Assembly (NCBI GenBank): GCA_018806915.1
Contig: JAGKQI010000090.1
Coordinates: 1,612,001-1,676,000, forward strand
Direction of reading: 5' to 3'
Source: Phytophthora colocasiae
Lineage: Eukaryota; Oomycota; Peronosporomycetes; Peronosporales; Peronosporaceae
Length of the DNA stretch: 64,000 bases
The notes below the pieces were generated by a model. It was given only the letters and a program-made list of their open reading frames with translations, ran no database searches and was not told the origin of the DNA. Positions 51,665 through 61,475 of the stretch are shown one piece after another (within the stretch, counting starts at the first letter, position 1; each line of letters opens with the position of its first letter). The position numbers and the translations under genes are program-made.

Positions 51665-53662
51665 ATGCACACCAGTGTCAGATTCTTCAGTCTCACTGCT
51701 GCACTTGTGTCAATAGCTTCAGGCTGCATCCACGACACAATCGACCACAAACTGGTTGACGGCAATCAACAGTACGGAGACAATCACCCGTTCGACACTC
51801 GAAACCGGAAATTATTCGAGCAAGATGCAACGAATTACCAGACATACGAGACAGCAAGTGCTGAAGACGCTTACCAACCGATTCGGATCACTCCGTACTA
51901 CGACAATGCCACCATCAACCTCCTTTCCAATGAACAACGAGCGGTTGTCTACAAAATCATCCCAGATGCTATCGCCCGCTTCAAAAAAGCACTGAACGTC
52001 ATTCCTGTTCAAGGGAAATTGACAGCACAACACACTTGTAAGACCCAGTGGTTGACGACGCCTCCCACGTGCAAAACCTTCGTCGAGAATGAGAAATGTC
52101 TAGAAATGCCCATTCCAGCCGAACACTTTGGAGCCACTCGGTACTGCAACACTTGTCCGAAAGCATCTTGTGCAGGTGGAAGTTGCGCTTTCACGGATGC
52201 TCAGGGTGTGGCTGACACCGACTTCCTGCTCTACGTGCGCTCTACGACGACCGACTACTGCGGTTCACGGACTTTGGCCTACGCGTCGTCCTGCCAGAAG
52301 GACCAGTACGACCGTCCTACCTTTGGGATGACCAACTTCTGCCCTTCACAGATCAGTACTGCAGCGGAAGACTATGAGGCTCAAGTGTCAACTGCGATGC
52401 ACGAAATGACCCACGCGTTGGGCTTCTCGGCGCAGTTTTTCCCTCTCATGCGCTACCCTGATGGAACTCCTCGTACACCGCGAGATTCGAATGGTCGACC
52501 GCCAACGTACACGTCGGGGACGTGTCCGAATGGGTCTCCCATCGACTACTACGTCGCTCCCAGCACGAATACAGTGAAGCATTCTACTGAGAGAGGTCAT
52601 GTAGTCTCCAAAATGGTAACTCCAAACGTTGCTGCCTTCGTGAAAGCTCATTTCGGCTGTGATTCAGTGGTGGGGGCTGAAATTGAGCAGCAAGACGGCA
52701 CAGGCTGTCTGGGGTCCCACTGGGAGGAACGGATCTTCGAACCGGAGTACATGACGCCCGTCGATAGTTTCCGAAACGTCTTCAGTGCCCTCACTTTGGC
52801 TTTTTTTGAAGATTCGGGATGGTACCGATCCAACACGGCAACAGCTGAGCGTCTGCACTTCGGAGAGAGTCGTGGATGTAGTTTCGCCACTGAAAAGTGC
52901 ATAAATCCAAGCACTGGGGTGTCTGTATCTGTCGACCACTACTGTACCAGTAACACTGCTGAAAGTTGTTCTGTGGATGCAACTTCACGTTCCGTTTGCA
53001 GTATTTCCACCGGTAAAACCATCCCAAGCGACTACCGCTACTTCCCAGGCTCTCCGACAATGGGAGGGGAAGACTTTGCGGATTTCTGCCCGATCAACGT
53101 CGGCTACTCGTACGGAGATTGTAGAAATCCCAGCAACCTCGCATTCCCTGGTACAACCAAGATCAACATTTTGGGGGAATCCTACGGTTCCAGCAGTAAA
53201 TGCACAGCCACAACGCTACGCAGCGCCGATTCATCCAATTGGGTCGTCAATGCACGCCGTCAAACGGGATGCTACGCGATGCGTTGCTTCAGCAACGGTA
53301 GTAATGATACGAGCAAGAACATCGTCGAGTTCACGATCCCTCGTAGTAAATCGAACGACAATGTACTGGTGAATTGCACCAAGAAAGGAGACAAAGTCTC
53401 TGTTCCTGGCTTCACTGGCGTCCTCACGTGTCCGGATCCAAGTGTCATCTGCGATTCGGTTGAAAGCTACGACTTCGTGGACGATTCTGGAACGGGGACA
53501 TCTAGAAATACTAGCGGGTCTGAAAGCTCAAGCGGATCTGGAAGCACTGGAAAGGGGACTGCGAACCTAAGGGCGACCAATTCGGCGAACACATTTAAGT
53601 CTTTTGGATCTTGGCTGGTTCTTGTGCTTGAACTGAGCGTGGTGGTTGCTGGCTTCGTATAA
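51665..53662 (+). CDS. Secreted GP63/leishmanolysin-like (M8) metalloprotease
   Basis: 665 residues from the ATG at 51665; six codons of open frame before it start with TTG. A signal peptide (MHTSVRFFSLTAALVSIASG) is followed by a propeptide of about 100 residues, which lacks an obvious Cys-switch HxxCxH but keeps spaced Cys. Zinc site: HEMTH at 246-250, with a third His (about 352) in GSHWEERIFEPEYMTPV, the last part giving the Met-turn. Many Cys pairs follow in the M8 C-terminal domain. The end is a Ser/Gly/Thr-rich linker and a hydrophobic tail (SWLVLVLELSVVVAGFV), suggesting a GPI anchor. The enzyme probably cleaves proteins at the cell surface; a role on host or self proteins is inference. 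It is convergent with the PhoD-like gene, with stops 20 bp apart. Confidence 0.92.
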   Translation: MHTSVRFFSLTAALVSIASGCIHDTIDHKLVDGNQQYGDNHPFDTRNRKLFEQDATNYQTYETASAEDAYQPIRITPYYDNATINLLSNEQRAVVYKIIPDAIARFKKALNVIPVQGKLTAQHTCKTQWLTTPPTCKTFVENEKCLEMPIPAEHFGATRYCNTCPKASCAGGSCAFTDAQGVADTDFLLYVRSTTTDYCGSRTLAYASSCQKDQYDRPTFGMTNFCPSQISTAAEDYEAQVSTAMHEMTHALGFSAQFFPLMRYPDGTPRTPRDSNGRPPTYTSGTCPNGSPIDYYVAPSTNTVKHSTERGHVVSKMVTPNVAAFVKAHFGCDSVVGAEIEQQDGTGCLGSHWEERIFEPEYMTPVDSFRNVFSALTLAFFEDSGWYRSNTATAERLHFGESRGCSFATEKCINPSTGVSVSVDHYCTSNTAESCSVDATSRSVCSISTGKTIPSDYRYFPGSPTMGGEDFADFCPINVGYSYGDCRNPSNLAFPGTTKINILGESYGSSSKCTATTLRSADSSNWVVNARRQTGCYAMRCFSNGSNDTSKNIVEFTIPRSKSNDNVLVNCTKKGDKVSVPGFTGVLTCPDPSVICDSVESYDFVDDSGTGTSRNTSGSESSSGSGSTGKGTANLRATNSANTFKSFGSWLVLVLELSVVVAGFV

Positions 53663-53681
53663 AATATTTATGAACCATCTT

Positions 53682-56600
53682 CTAGTTCCAAATCTGTTGA
53701 AGTCTTTGATTTAGCAGCCAAGTGTTGATGAAGCTGTGCTGGAAGAGAAGTGCGTACTCCTGAAGCTCGACCACTCCAACCGTAGGTAATTGTTGAACTG
53801 GAGGGTCCAATACTCGAAGTTGTTGGATCGTGAACGCAACGATAAATCGCGATGGCGCATCTGGAAACATCTTTCTAAAGTCACTTCTCCCTGCTTTATG
53901 AGCTACTCCAAATGATTCCGCGAGGACAGCAGCACACTTCTTGTCCATTGAAAACGTCACCAGTCCATTCAGAAGATCGGGATTTTGCTCAAATGCAGTT
54001 TGGATCTCGATATCTTGTGTTCGGAGGTAAGCCATGCGTTCTTTGACTTGTTCTTCCTCAACTTCAGTCGTAGATGGCGTCAAAATCTAGAATTTAGGAC
54101 AAAACACTTCAGTAAACTTTTCTTTACGATCATAAATTCTGACACAGCTTACCTCACGCAGCCACGAGGGCATCACAGTCGGAAGTTGCCATTTTCCAGT
54201 TCGATAGCAGCGGATTGCGTCGTCTTCAGGCCCGTATACGCCACTATTGGGGTCTCTATCCGCCTCAAGAGGATCATTTGACACGAAGTTGCACGTTCTG
54301 GAAGATGTTGGGATTTCTGCTGGCTCAATATCCAATTTGTCGCTTGTTTCTAGCAGCAAATGGGCGAATTGGCTGGTGATTTGATTCGTAGCTGACTTTG
54401 ATGTCGATTCTTCTCCTTCTACACGTTGTTGAACCGTACGGATGCAAGAGTGTCGATACGTATATCGTCCCAGCAACGTTCCTTCTGTGAGTAGGATACT
54501 TGGACGAATACTATCGGACACTTGCAACGGACCCACAGTGTACTGGACGATAGTAGGGGCATCTGGAGTGGGGAAATTGGGGAATGTCGCACTTGTCAGG
54601 GAACTTTCACTGCTGTAAACTTCACGAACCACTGAGCTGAAGCTTTGGTAGCGACTTCCACTCAGAAAAACAACCTTCCTCTTGTTTTGATCGCTTGTAC
54701 GGCGCCAATCGAAAAGCATCTCCAGCAGACAAGCGACATCCTGTCGGTAAAACCCAAATGTACGACGATAAGCAGTGTCCATGCTGGCTTTTTCCTCAAT
54801 TTTTTCCAGAGACTCTTCAACGAGAGGTTCTGTTGATACCAGAAGTAAAGTCGATAGTCTGGGGGTTGCCAGCAACACTCGAAGAGCTTCCCACGTTGAT
54901 TCATGGATGCAGGAGCTTCCAAACTGGTTGATCGGGAGAATAAAAAGCCCAAAAGCTCCGAAACTGTGACTCAAAGGCTTCTGCCACCTCATTTCATTGT
55001 CCTTCAGGCGTTTAGATGGGGGGAGAAGCAAGTTCTGGTAGCGCACGTGAATTTTCGAGAGCAGTTCTCGGATGCTGACACTCTGCTGGTCTTCTCCATC
55101 CTGGTTGTTTAGTGGAAGCTGATCATTCTCGTTCGTTAGTATCACGTGCGCTCCATTCGCTAAACTTTCACGAACTCCAGGAGCGTTCCACGTCGCTCGG
55201 TACATTTCTCGAATACGGCCGTGAATGAGAGACGTCGGGTCTCCATGGGTAGAATCCGCATAGACCAAAGCTTCGTGAATGTGAGAATCAACCGCCGGGA
55301 AGAATTGACCACCAAGATGAAGTGTACAGTTGAGACCGACGAATGGTATCTCCACTGTATTCTCTGCAATCGTATGCCAAAGACTCCGCTCCCCGTCTCC
55401 TTGTAGAATACTGATAGTTTTACGTTCATTGCAGACGGCCAAGACGTTGAACTGCTGAGGAGACGCTGTAGTTGTTGTAAAGCTGGCTTGGAATTGTTCC
55501 GGGTGCTGAATGTTCTGAAATGTCACGAGATAGTAGTGACCAGACCTCAAATGTGTGAGAAAAAACGAGTTGGCTTGATCTGCAAAGAACCGCTGGAACA
55601 CGCGTCGGCTCTCGTGGGTCAGTGGGTTCTCCACTACACAAACAACATCGGCATCTCTGTCGACTTCCAGCAGGATAACGGCGCACCAGTCGTCTACCCA
55701 CCCCACCACTGGACCTAGTAACACTTTAGGTAGCTCTCCACGATATTGGTCCTTCCCAACGCGAGTCACTTCGATCTTGTTGGTTTGGCCACTGTCAAGT
55801 TTCAATTCTACAAAACATTTCTCGCTGACGAGCTCTTCGTGCTGGAACTCGAAGCGATCGTGAAGGGTTCCGCTCCTCTTTGACGTCTCGGATTGAGAAG
55901 AGTAAGCGGAAATCGCACCCACAGTCACTTGTTCGGCTTCTGTCCTCAGTTTCGCGTCTTTCACACGCATTCTACCAAAACAACGGACTGGATTTCCCCC
56001 ACTGAGCACGACAAACTCGCGATTCGGCTGCTGTAGCTTCCACTCGAACAGTTGAGAGAGAAAACGAGCTTGTGCTGGTCCATCAGCACTCCAAGTCTCA
56101 GATACAACATCAGTAGCATCTGTTATGACGTCGTCAATCACTGGAGACTCTGAACAAACCAAGAGTAAGCGGAGATCTGTCCGCTCCAGTGTTTCCTCGA
56201 TAAATCTCCACTGGACATTGCTCAGCAGCTCATTTTCACTCATTTGGGACCCACCAGGCTCCAATCTGTTGCTGCGTAGGTCCAGCAGAAAAATGCCAAT
56301 ACTTCCGACCTCGAACAGGAACTCCTCTCCTCGTTGAGGTGCTAAAACCTGACTGTAACTCACCAATTCCTTTTCCAATTTCATCTTCTCCGCCTCCAAT
56401 GCTCGTAGACTTTTCTCCAAACGTCTGGCGCCTTCAATGTCATGTCGTTTCTTCTGCAACTCCAAATCTTCAGCCGTTTTGGGGATTTGGCTCGAAAGCA
56501 CAAAGATCTGAGCAGTAGAAGCTAAAGCTTTCTCCGCGATAGTCATCAGCTCCGTCTCACGCGCAACAACTTGCTTGAAATCGTCGTCCCAAAGCTGTCT

Positions 56601-57641
56601 CTGATACTCGTGATACAGCCGTCGTGCACATCTCGTCACAGTTCGAAGGACTTGCATCTACAACATGAAAATTTCAGCAAATAAAGCTCAAAACTCAGAC
56701 CTTTCCTCTTACCTGTAAAGTGGGCTGTTCATGGTCAATGTAAAACTTGCCACGTGACGTAAATCTCGGATAAATGTCTGCATCGTTCCACATCATCAAA
56801 TTGCTGGCGTTGGCGAGCACAAACTGCAAATGAGGAGCCAACGTCCACTGCGTTCGATAGGCAGAACGAAGAATATCCATCGCTTTCTTCTCCATCGCAG
56901 GCCAATCAGCTTGAGTGTATGACAGACCTTCACAATGAAGAAGAAGAAGCTGCACCGCCTTGTCGAACATTTGCTGCATCGCCACTTGTCCACCCAAATG
57001 GAGGATAATCTGAATCTCCTGACGTTCCACTCGCTCTCTCACTTTCGTCCATAGACTCATTTCTCCGCTTTCAATATTAAACACGTTGTCTCCACTCACT
57101 GCGATGACATTTAACTGATTCCCACGCTCCAAAGTCTGAGTCTGGAAACTTGCTCGTTTGGTGGTAGCATCTTCTTGTCGGATCCCCTCAAATGTTATAC
57201 TGTAGCGTTTACCAGGTACCAGCTGATCCAGAATGAAGATAGAGGGGGAATCTGCTTCACAATGTACTGAAACTCGATATTGAGGCACCTCCACTAGGGA
57301 ATTGGTCACACCATCCAGCGTTGACACACGAGCTGTCACAATTGCGGCTCGATTTACTTCTAAAAGAACGCGAGCACGTTGGAAGTCCACTTTCCCCACT
57401 ACAGGACCTAAAACCACGCTTACATCTAGAAAACAAGGTTAATTCCAATCAAGAAGAAACAATTTAACAATAAGATACCTTCTCGAGTGGTAATTATCAC
57501 ATTATCCACTAAAATTTGATCCGGACGGAGCACCGGAGGAGGGCGACAGCGAACACTAAGCGCTTCTAACGATCGATGCATGTCCACCAGCTCACCTTTG
57601 AGCTGCGTGAGCTCCGTTTCGCCACTTGCGGCGTTCCCCAT
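53682..57641 (-). CDS. Duplicated PhoD-like metallophosphatase-fold protein, four exons
   Basis: Exons 57479-57641, 56713-57425, 54153-56657 and 53682-54086 with introns of 53, 55 and 66 bp (GT-AG) give 1261 residues. A MGNAASG N-terminus could be myristoylated. Two units each contain a beta-sandwich PhoD-N-like part (VVLGPVVGKVDFQRARVLLE; VLLGPVVGWVDDWCAVILLE) and the start of a PhoD calcineurin-like core (LNVIAVSGDN...ILHLGGQ; FNVLAVCNERKT...TLHLGGQ). In active PhoD enzymes this motif is HLGDQ, the Asp being a metal ligand; both units have Gly, so both may be catalytically dead. Coiled-coil linkers separate the units. The role is unknown; a scaffold or lipid-associated function is possible. 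Confidence 0.78.
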
Positions 57642-57757
57642 GACTACAGAACAAATCTAACGATAGAGTGGCGGCTTTTCAAGTTGAAGTGGTTTCTATC
57701 GTAAATATTGCGTTACAAAACACAATATTTGTGACAACATTTAAGTGAAAGACAAAA

Positions 57758-58153
57758 ATGCTGGTCGACAAGAGGAAGGAAGTGCTCCGACTGTACCGCG
57801 AGATCTTGCGCACCACGCGCATGTTCCCGCACCGCAATGAGCAAGGTCAGCTCTGGTCGGATGTGCTGCACAAGAATGCACGCATGGATATTGAGAAGAA
57901 CCGCTACGAGACGGTAGAGCGATGATAAATATTTGAGATTCTTAAATCTAACATTCTAATGTTATATTTGTATTAGGACTGTGAGATCATCTCGAAGCAC
58001 ATTATCTTCGGCTGGAAGTGTTTGCAGGAGGTGCAGGAGAAGGTAAAAGTTCTCAGTTATCTCAATATATTCACTCAATTGCTAACGTGAAATTTGTAGA
58101 TGATGGAGAAGCAGCAGGAACTGTCCAACCTGGACAGTGACAAGAAACAATAA
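57758..58153 (+). CDS. LYR-motif (complex I LYR family) small protein, three exons
   Basis: Exons 57758-57913, 57977-58042 and 58100-58153 with introns of 63 and 57 bp (GT...AG, AT-rich) give 91 residues. The first helix carries the LYR signature (KEVLRLYREILRTTRMFP), then the conserved Arg and basic-acidic spacing of LYRM proteins (DIEKNRYET). The family acts in the mitochondrial matrix as adaptors binding acyl-carrier protein and helping respiratory-complex or Fe-S assembly. Each exon alone is too short to be noticed as an open frame; the codon phases join without error, which supports the model. Which LYRM this is cannot be said. It runs toward IFT46, ending 77 bp from its stop. Confidence 0.85.
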
Positions 58154-58230
58154 GCAAGGCACAAATGTACAGGTAGACTACTGTATCATCCCTAGAGTTG
58201 ATGAGGATTCGAGTCATTGAAGACAAAAAT

Positions 58231-59760
58231 TCACAATAGAGGCATGAAGTGCTGGTTGCTACGGAACTCCAAGTACAGTGTGAAGAGCACGTGCAGCGAC
58301 TCGTAGACGTTCTTGTGCACAGGGATGTCCAGTAGAGCGCAGATGACGCGCACATACTGCTCCAGGGTCATGTCCAAGTCTGCACTGGGCAGAGTTGACT
58401 TGCTCAGGAGCTCCTCGAACTCCTCCGGCCACACCTGCATGAGACTCTCAATGTCTGGCATCGTCTTGGTGTAGTGAACCTGAGGTGGAGGCTTTGTGCG
58501 GTGCAAGTCGGCAATGGATTTCATCCAGCGGTCGATCTCTTTAGGAGCTTTCTCTGCGTTCTCGATACTGCGGACAACAATGTCACCGTGTTTCTTCTTG
58601 GAAGTGGAACGGAGCTGCAGATCCAGTACTGTGGCGTCCGATTGACTGAGACTTGGTTCGTCCAGCATTTTTAATCCCAGTTGATCCAGTTGACCGTCTG
58701 GGCGTGGGACTTTCAGGAAGGCATCCATGTCCCCAACTGCAGGGATGTACTCGGGAATGAAACACTTGAGACGCGTCTCCAGCTCGATCTCCTGTGCTTT
58801 GAAGCGGCCAATGTACTGGAACAGCTCACGGATCTCATGGGACACTTTGAGGTGTGCGTAGTCGCTCTCCTTGTACCCGCCAGCATTCGCCATCATCGCT
58901 GCGTGGTTGGAGCTCCCACCGGTAGCTGCAGCTCCTGTTCCAGCGCTGGTACTTTGTGGAGCTACAGATGTCGCGTGAGGGGTGGGTTGGGATTCTTCCG
59001 CTTCATCATCGTCTTCCTCGTCATCATCTTCATCGCCACTTTCCGATTCATCCGAAGAACTCGCAGACTCCTGCGCCGGTTTGCGAACTGGTTCCACGCG
59101 TTTCTCCGGCGCAGCAACTACTGGTTTCGGTGCTGGCGTTGGCGTTTCCACCGTCACTCGCTTGCTTTCACTCGGTGTCGTCTGGTGAGATACAGAAACC
59201 GCAGGTTGACTTACCTTCTTGGCCTTAGGACTCGGGTGCCCGTCGGTGTCCACACTGTCGCCCGAGTCGCTCAGATCCACTTCTTCATCGAACGGTTTGT
59301 TCTTCATCTCACTTCCTACTGGATTCGAAGCCGAAGTAGCTTTAGCAGTGGCTGCTACTGGTTTACTTGAAGGTTTGTCTGTCTTCTTAGGACTCTCAAC
59401 CTCCTGTGTGCTCTCAGACAACTCGAGAGCTTCATCGAACGGTTGATTCTTCAAAGGTTTCCCACCTCCTGCCTGTTTCTTTGGTGAATTAGGATCTTCG
59501 GACAAGATACTTCCTTCAGACTCACTCAAGTCCACAGCCTCGTCGAACGGTTGATTCACTAACGCACGTTCAGATCCCGCAGCTTTGGTACCAGTCGGTA
59601 CGGGCGCTTTACCTTTGGCATTTCGACTACGGTCGTCATCCGACTCGGACAGATCTTCATCACTGGAATCTTCACTCTCTTCACTACCGCTATCGGAGAT
59701 GTCGTCGTCACTATCGTCCTTCCCAGAGTCTTCGTCGTGCTTGGCCTCGCGCTTCGACAT
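58231..59760 (-). CDS. IFT46: Intraflagellar transport protein IFT46
   Basis: 509 residues, intronless. The C-terminal half carries the IFT46 core: HEIRELFQYIGRFKAQEIEL, then KCFIPEYIPAVGDMDAFLKV, and the closing YVRVICALLDIPVHKN...LHVLFTLYLEF block. IFT46 belongs to the IFT-B complex that carries cargo such as outer dynein arms along axonemes, so its presence means the organism builds flagella, as expected for zoospores. The N-terminal 330 residues are Ser/Asp/Glu-rich with three repeats of the form N(Q/K)PFDE(A/E)(V/L)(D/E)LS, the last divided by KAKK, possibly short binding motifs; animal and algal IFT46 have similar but shorter acidic N-termini. Confidence 0.92.
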   Translation of the reverse strand: MSKREAKHDEDSGKDDSDDDISDSGSEESEDSSDEDLSESDDDRSRNAKGKAPVPTGTKAAGSERALVNQPFDEAVDLSESEGSILSEDPNSPKKQAGGGKPLKNQPFDEALELSESTQEVESPKKTDKPSSKPVAATAKATSASNPVGSEMKNKPFDEEVDLSDSGDSVDTDGHPSPKAKKVSQPAVSVSHQTTPSESKRVTVETPTPAPKPVVAAPEKRVEPVRKPAQESASSSDESESGDEDDDEEDDDEAEESQPTPHATSVAPQSTSAGTGAAATGGSSNHAAMMANAGGYKESDYAHLKVSHEIRELFQYIGRFKAQEIELETRLKCFIPEYIPAVGDMDAFLKVPRPDGQLDQLGLKMLDEPSLSQSDATVLDLQLRSTSKKKHGDIVVRSIENAEKAPKEIDRWMKSIADLHRTKPPPQVHYTKTMPDIESLMQVWPEEFEELLSKSTLPSADLDMTLEQYVRVICALLDIPVHKNVYESLHVLFTLYLEFRSNQHFMPLL

Positions 59761-59789
59761 GGTCTTTGAATTCCTGAACCGGCGGATAT

Positions 59790-60615
59790 CCTACTGCACT
59801 GCACAGTCGCGTCCGTTCATGAAAGCCGTTGAGTTGAATGAGACCCCCACCAGCACTGTCACCTGCAAGGATGATTTGGGAAGGTAGTAGACCTTTCGTG
59901 CTTGAGTAAGTAGTCTGTGTACAAGGTCACTGCATCCTCCGGTTGCGTTGGGAAGCGGAATTCGGGAGATTTGCGGTAGTTTCCAAGGAGAAGATCGACG
60001 TGGTGGTTGTTTCCTAACTCCTTCTCGATCGTACAAGCCAACGCAGCACCGAGTGACATGTAAAGTCTCTGACTTAGCACTGCAAAGCCGCCACCATGAA
60101 GGTAGAGTACTACCAAGCGCTTGACTCCTGTTGCTTGACACTGCTGGTTTCGAAGCCAAATGTGTTCCAAACCGTTGAAATGCACAGCTTCGTGTCTTCG
60201 GTTGTGTTGATAACAGGAGAACCAACCGAGAATGGAGACGGATCCACTGAGCGTGTTGCTGAAGCACCATTCGGTGTCCGTAAGCGTTCGTGATCGTTAG
60301 AATGGCGTGGAGAAGTTCGAAACGCAGTGACCAGGTCGGGAACTTGGTAGTGCACCCTTGCATGACAACCAAACCGAATGTCTTGGAGGCTGTGACGACA
60401 AGGCGTAGAGAGAGTAGAATAGACTCTACTGGAGTAGAATACATACCTTTGAATATGGTGTGGATCACTGCCACTATGAATGCCCCACCCGAAGCGAGAA
60501 ACACCATCCGTACTACCTTTTCATGCTGGGAGCTATCCATGAACACGCTTTGCAGTATCGTGGCCAACACAACCAACGCTGCCTGGTGGAGAATGTGGTA
60601 GCTTGTGTTCTTCAT
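59790..60615 (-). pseudogene. Alpha/beta hydrolase (HSL-like) pseudogene, 3' truncated
   Basis: From an ATG at 60615: membrane-like N-terminus and conserved FELLHAILTITNAYGHRM in frame one. A frameshift near 60240 leads into SILGWFSCYQHN...VHFNGLEHIWL and the oxyanion-hole motif YLHGGGFAVLS in frame two. Another shift near 59880 leads to PSQIILAGDSAGGGL, the nucleophile-Ser block, in frame three. The rest (acid and His residues) is missing because the sequence runs into the IFT46 start at 59760. With two frameshifts and half the catalytic domain gone it is dead. The family hydrolyses acyl esters. Confidence 0.8.
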
Positions 60616-60657
60616 ATTGTACAGATCCTACCCTTTCACAGAGTAAACTACATGTAC

Positions 60658-61475
60658 CTAGCAGACAGCTGCAGTGGCTCGACCCTTGTGGAATGTAGCT
60701 TTACTGGGGTATTCGACCGGGACAGCACGTAGAGTTGGAGCCTTTGGTCGTGGTCGTTCCGATCCTGAAGACGTCGATTCCTCCTCGTTCTCTTGCTCCT
60801 CACTGGATGAAGTAGTAGCAGTAGAAGCATCCGATGCGTTTGATGTCTCGGACGTGGACGTCGTCTCGATAACCGGCAACAAATTACTCTTGGAAGGCAC
60901 GTGAACGAGGGAGAAGAGCGTCGCACCACTCACACGGCGCTTCCCCCTGTTGAACAGAACTTGCTTGGGGAGGAACACGCCGCATTCAGGAACGTCTTCT
61001 TCCTGGTACAAACACACTTTACCCTCACGTGGTGGGGGTCTAGCTTCCACGACTTCTTTAAAGTGAACAGTCTTCCTGGTTGGATCGTAGATCTTGTGCA
61101 ACTTCTTGTCAGTGTTCTGATTGCTTCTGACCTTGTTCACTGGTATCTTGGACAACACCTTGTCCTCTGAGGAGACAACAGTGTACTCTTCTTGAGGCAC
61201 AATACTTTTCACCTCGTCGTTGGAGTGTAGACTACTGTAGTGTTCGTTCTTGAACAACAACTGCAAGACCCGATACGGTGGCGGTGGGGGGCTCTTGTTC
61301 TCAATATCACCTTCATCATCGTTCGTCACGCGAAGTCTTCGAACGGGACCAGTGTGAACGACGATGTGGATATTGAACAGCCTCGCCGCCGCGTACAGCT
61401 CCAAATGTCCTCCCCATTCCCCATCCTTACGCATCCGTGCGCAGTAGTCGCTCACCTGTTCGTCTTCGATGAAAG
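60658..61475 (-). pseudogene. OTU-family cysteine protease, C-terminal part (gene split by an insertion)
   Basis: This part begins in frame with the codons that follow the target duplication (PFIEDEQVSDYCARM) and contains the second half of the OTU fold: GEWGGHLELYAAARLFNIHI and the catalytic His in NEHYSSLHS. A long Ser/Glu-rich tail follows. Together with 63193-63664 it makes a complete 429-residue OTU protein once the element at 61484-63192 and one target copy are disregarded. OTU enzymes remove ubiquitin. The codon between the halves is split exactly by the insertion. Confidence 0.85.
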
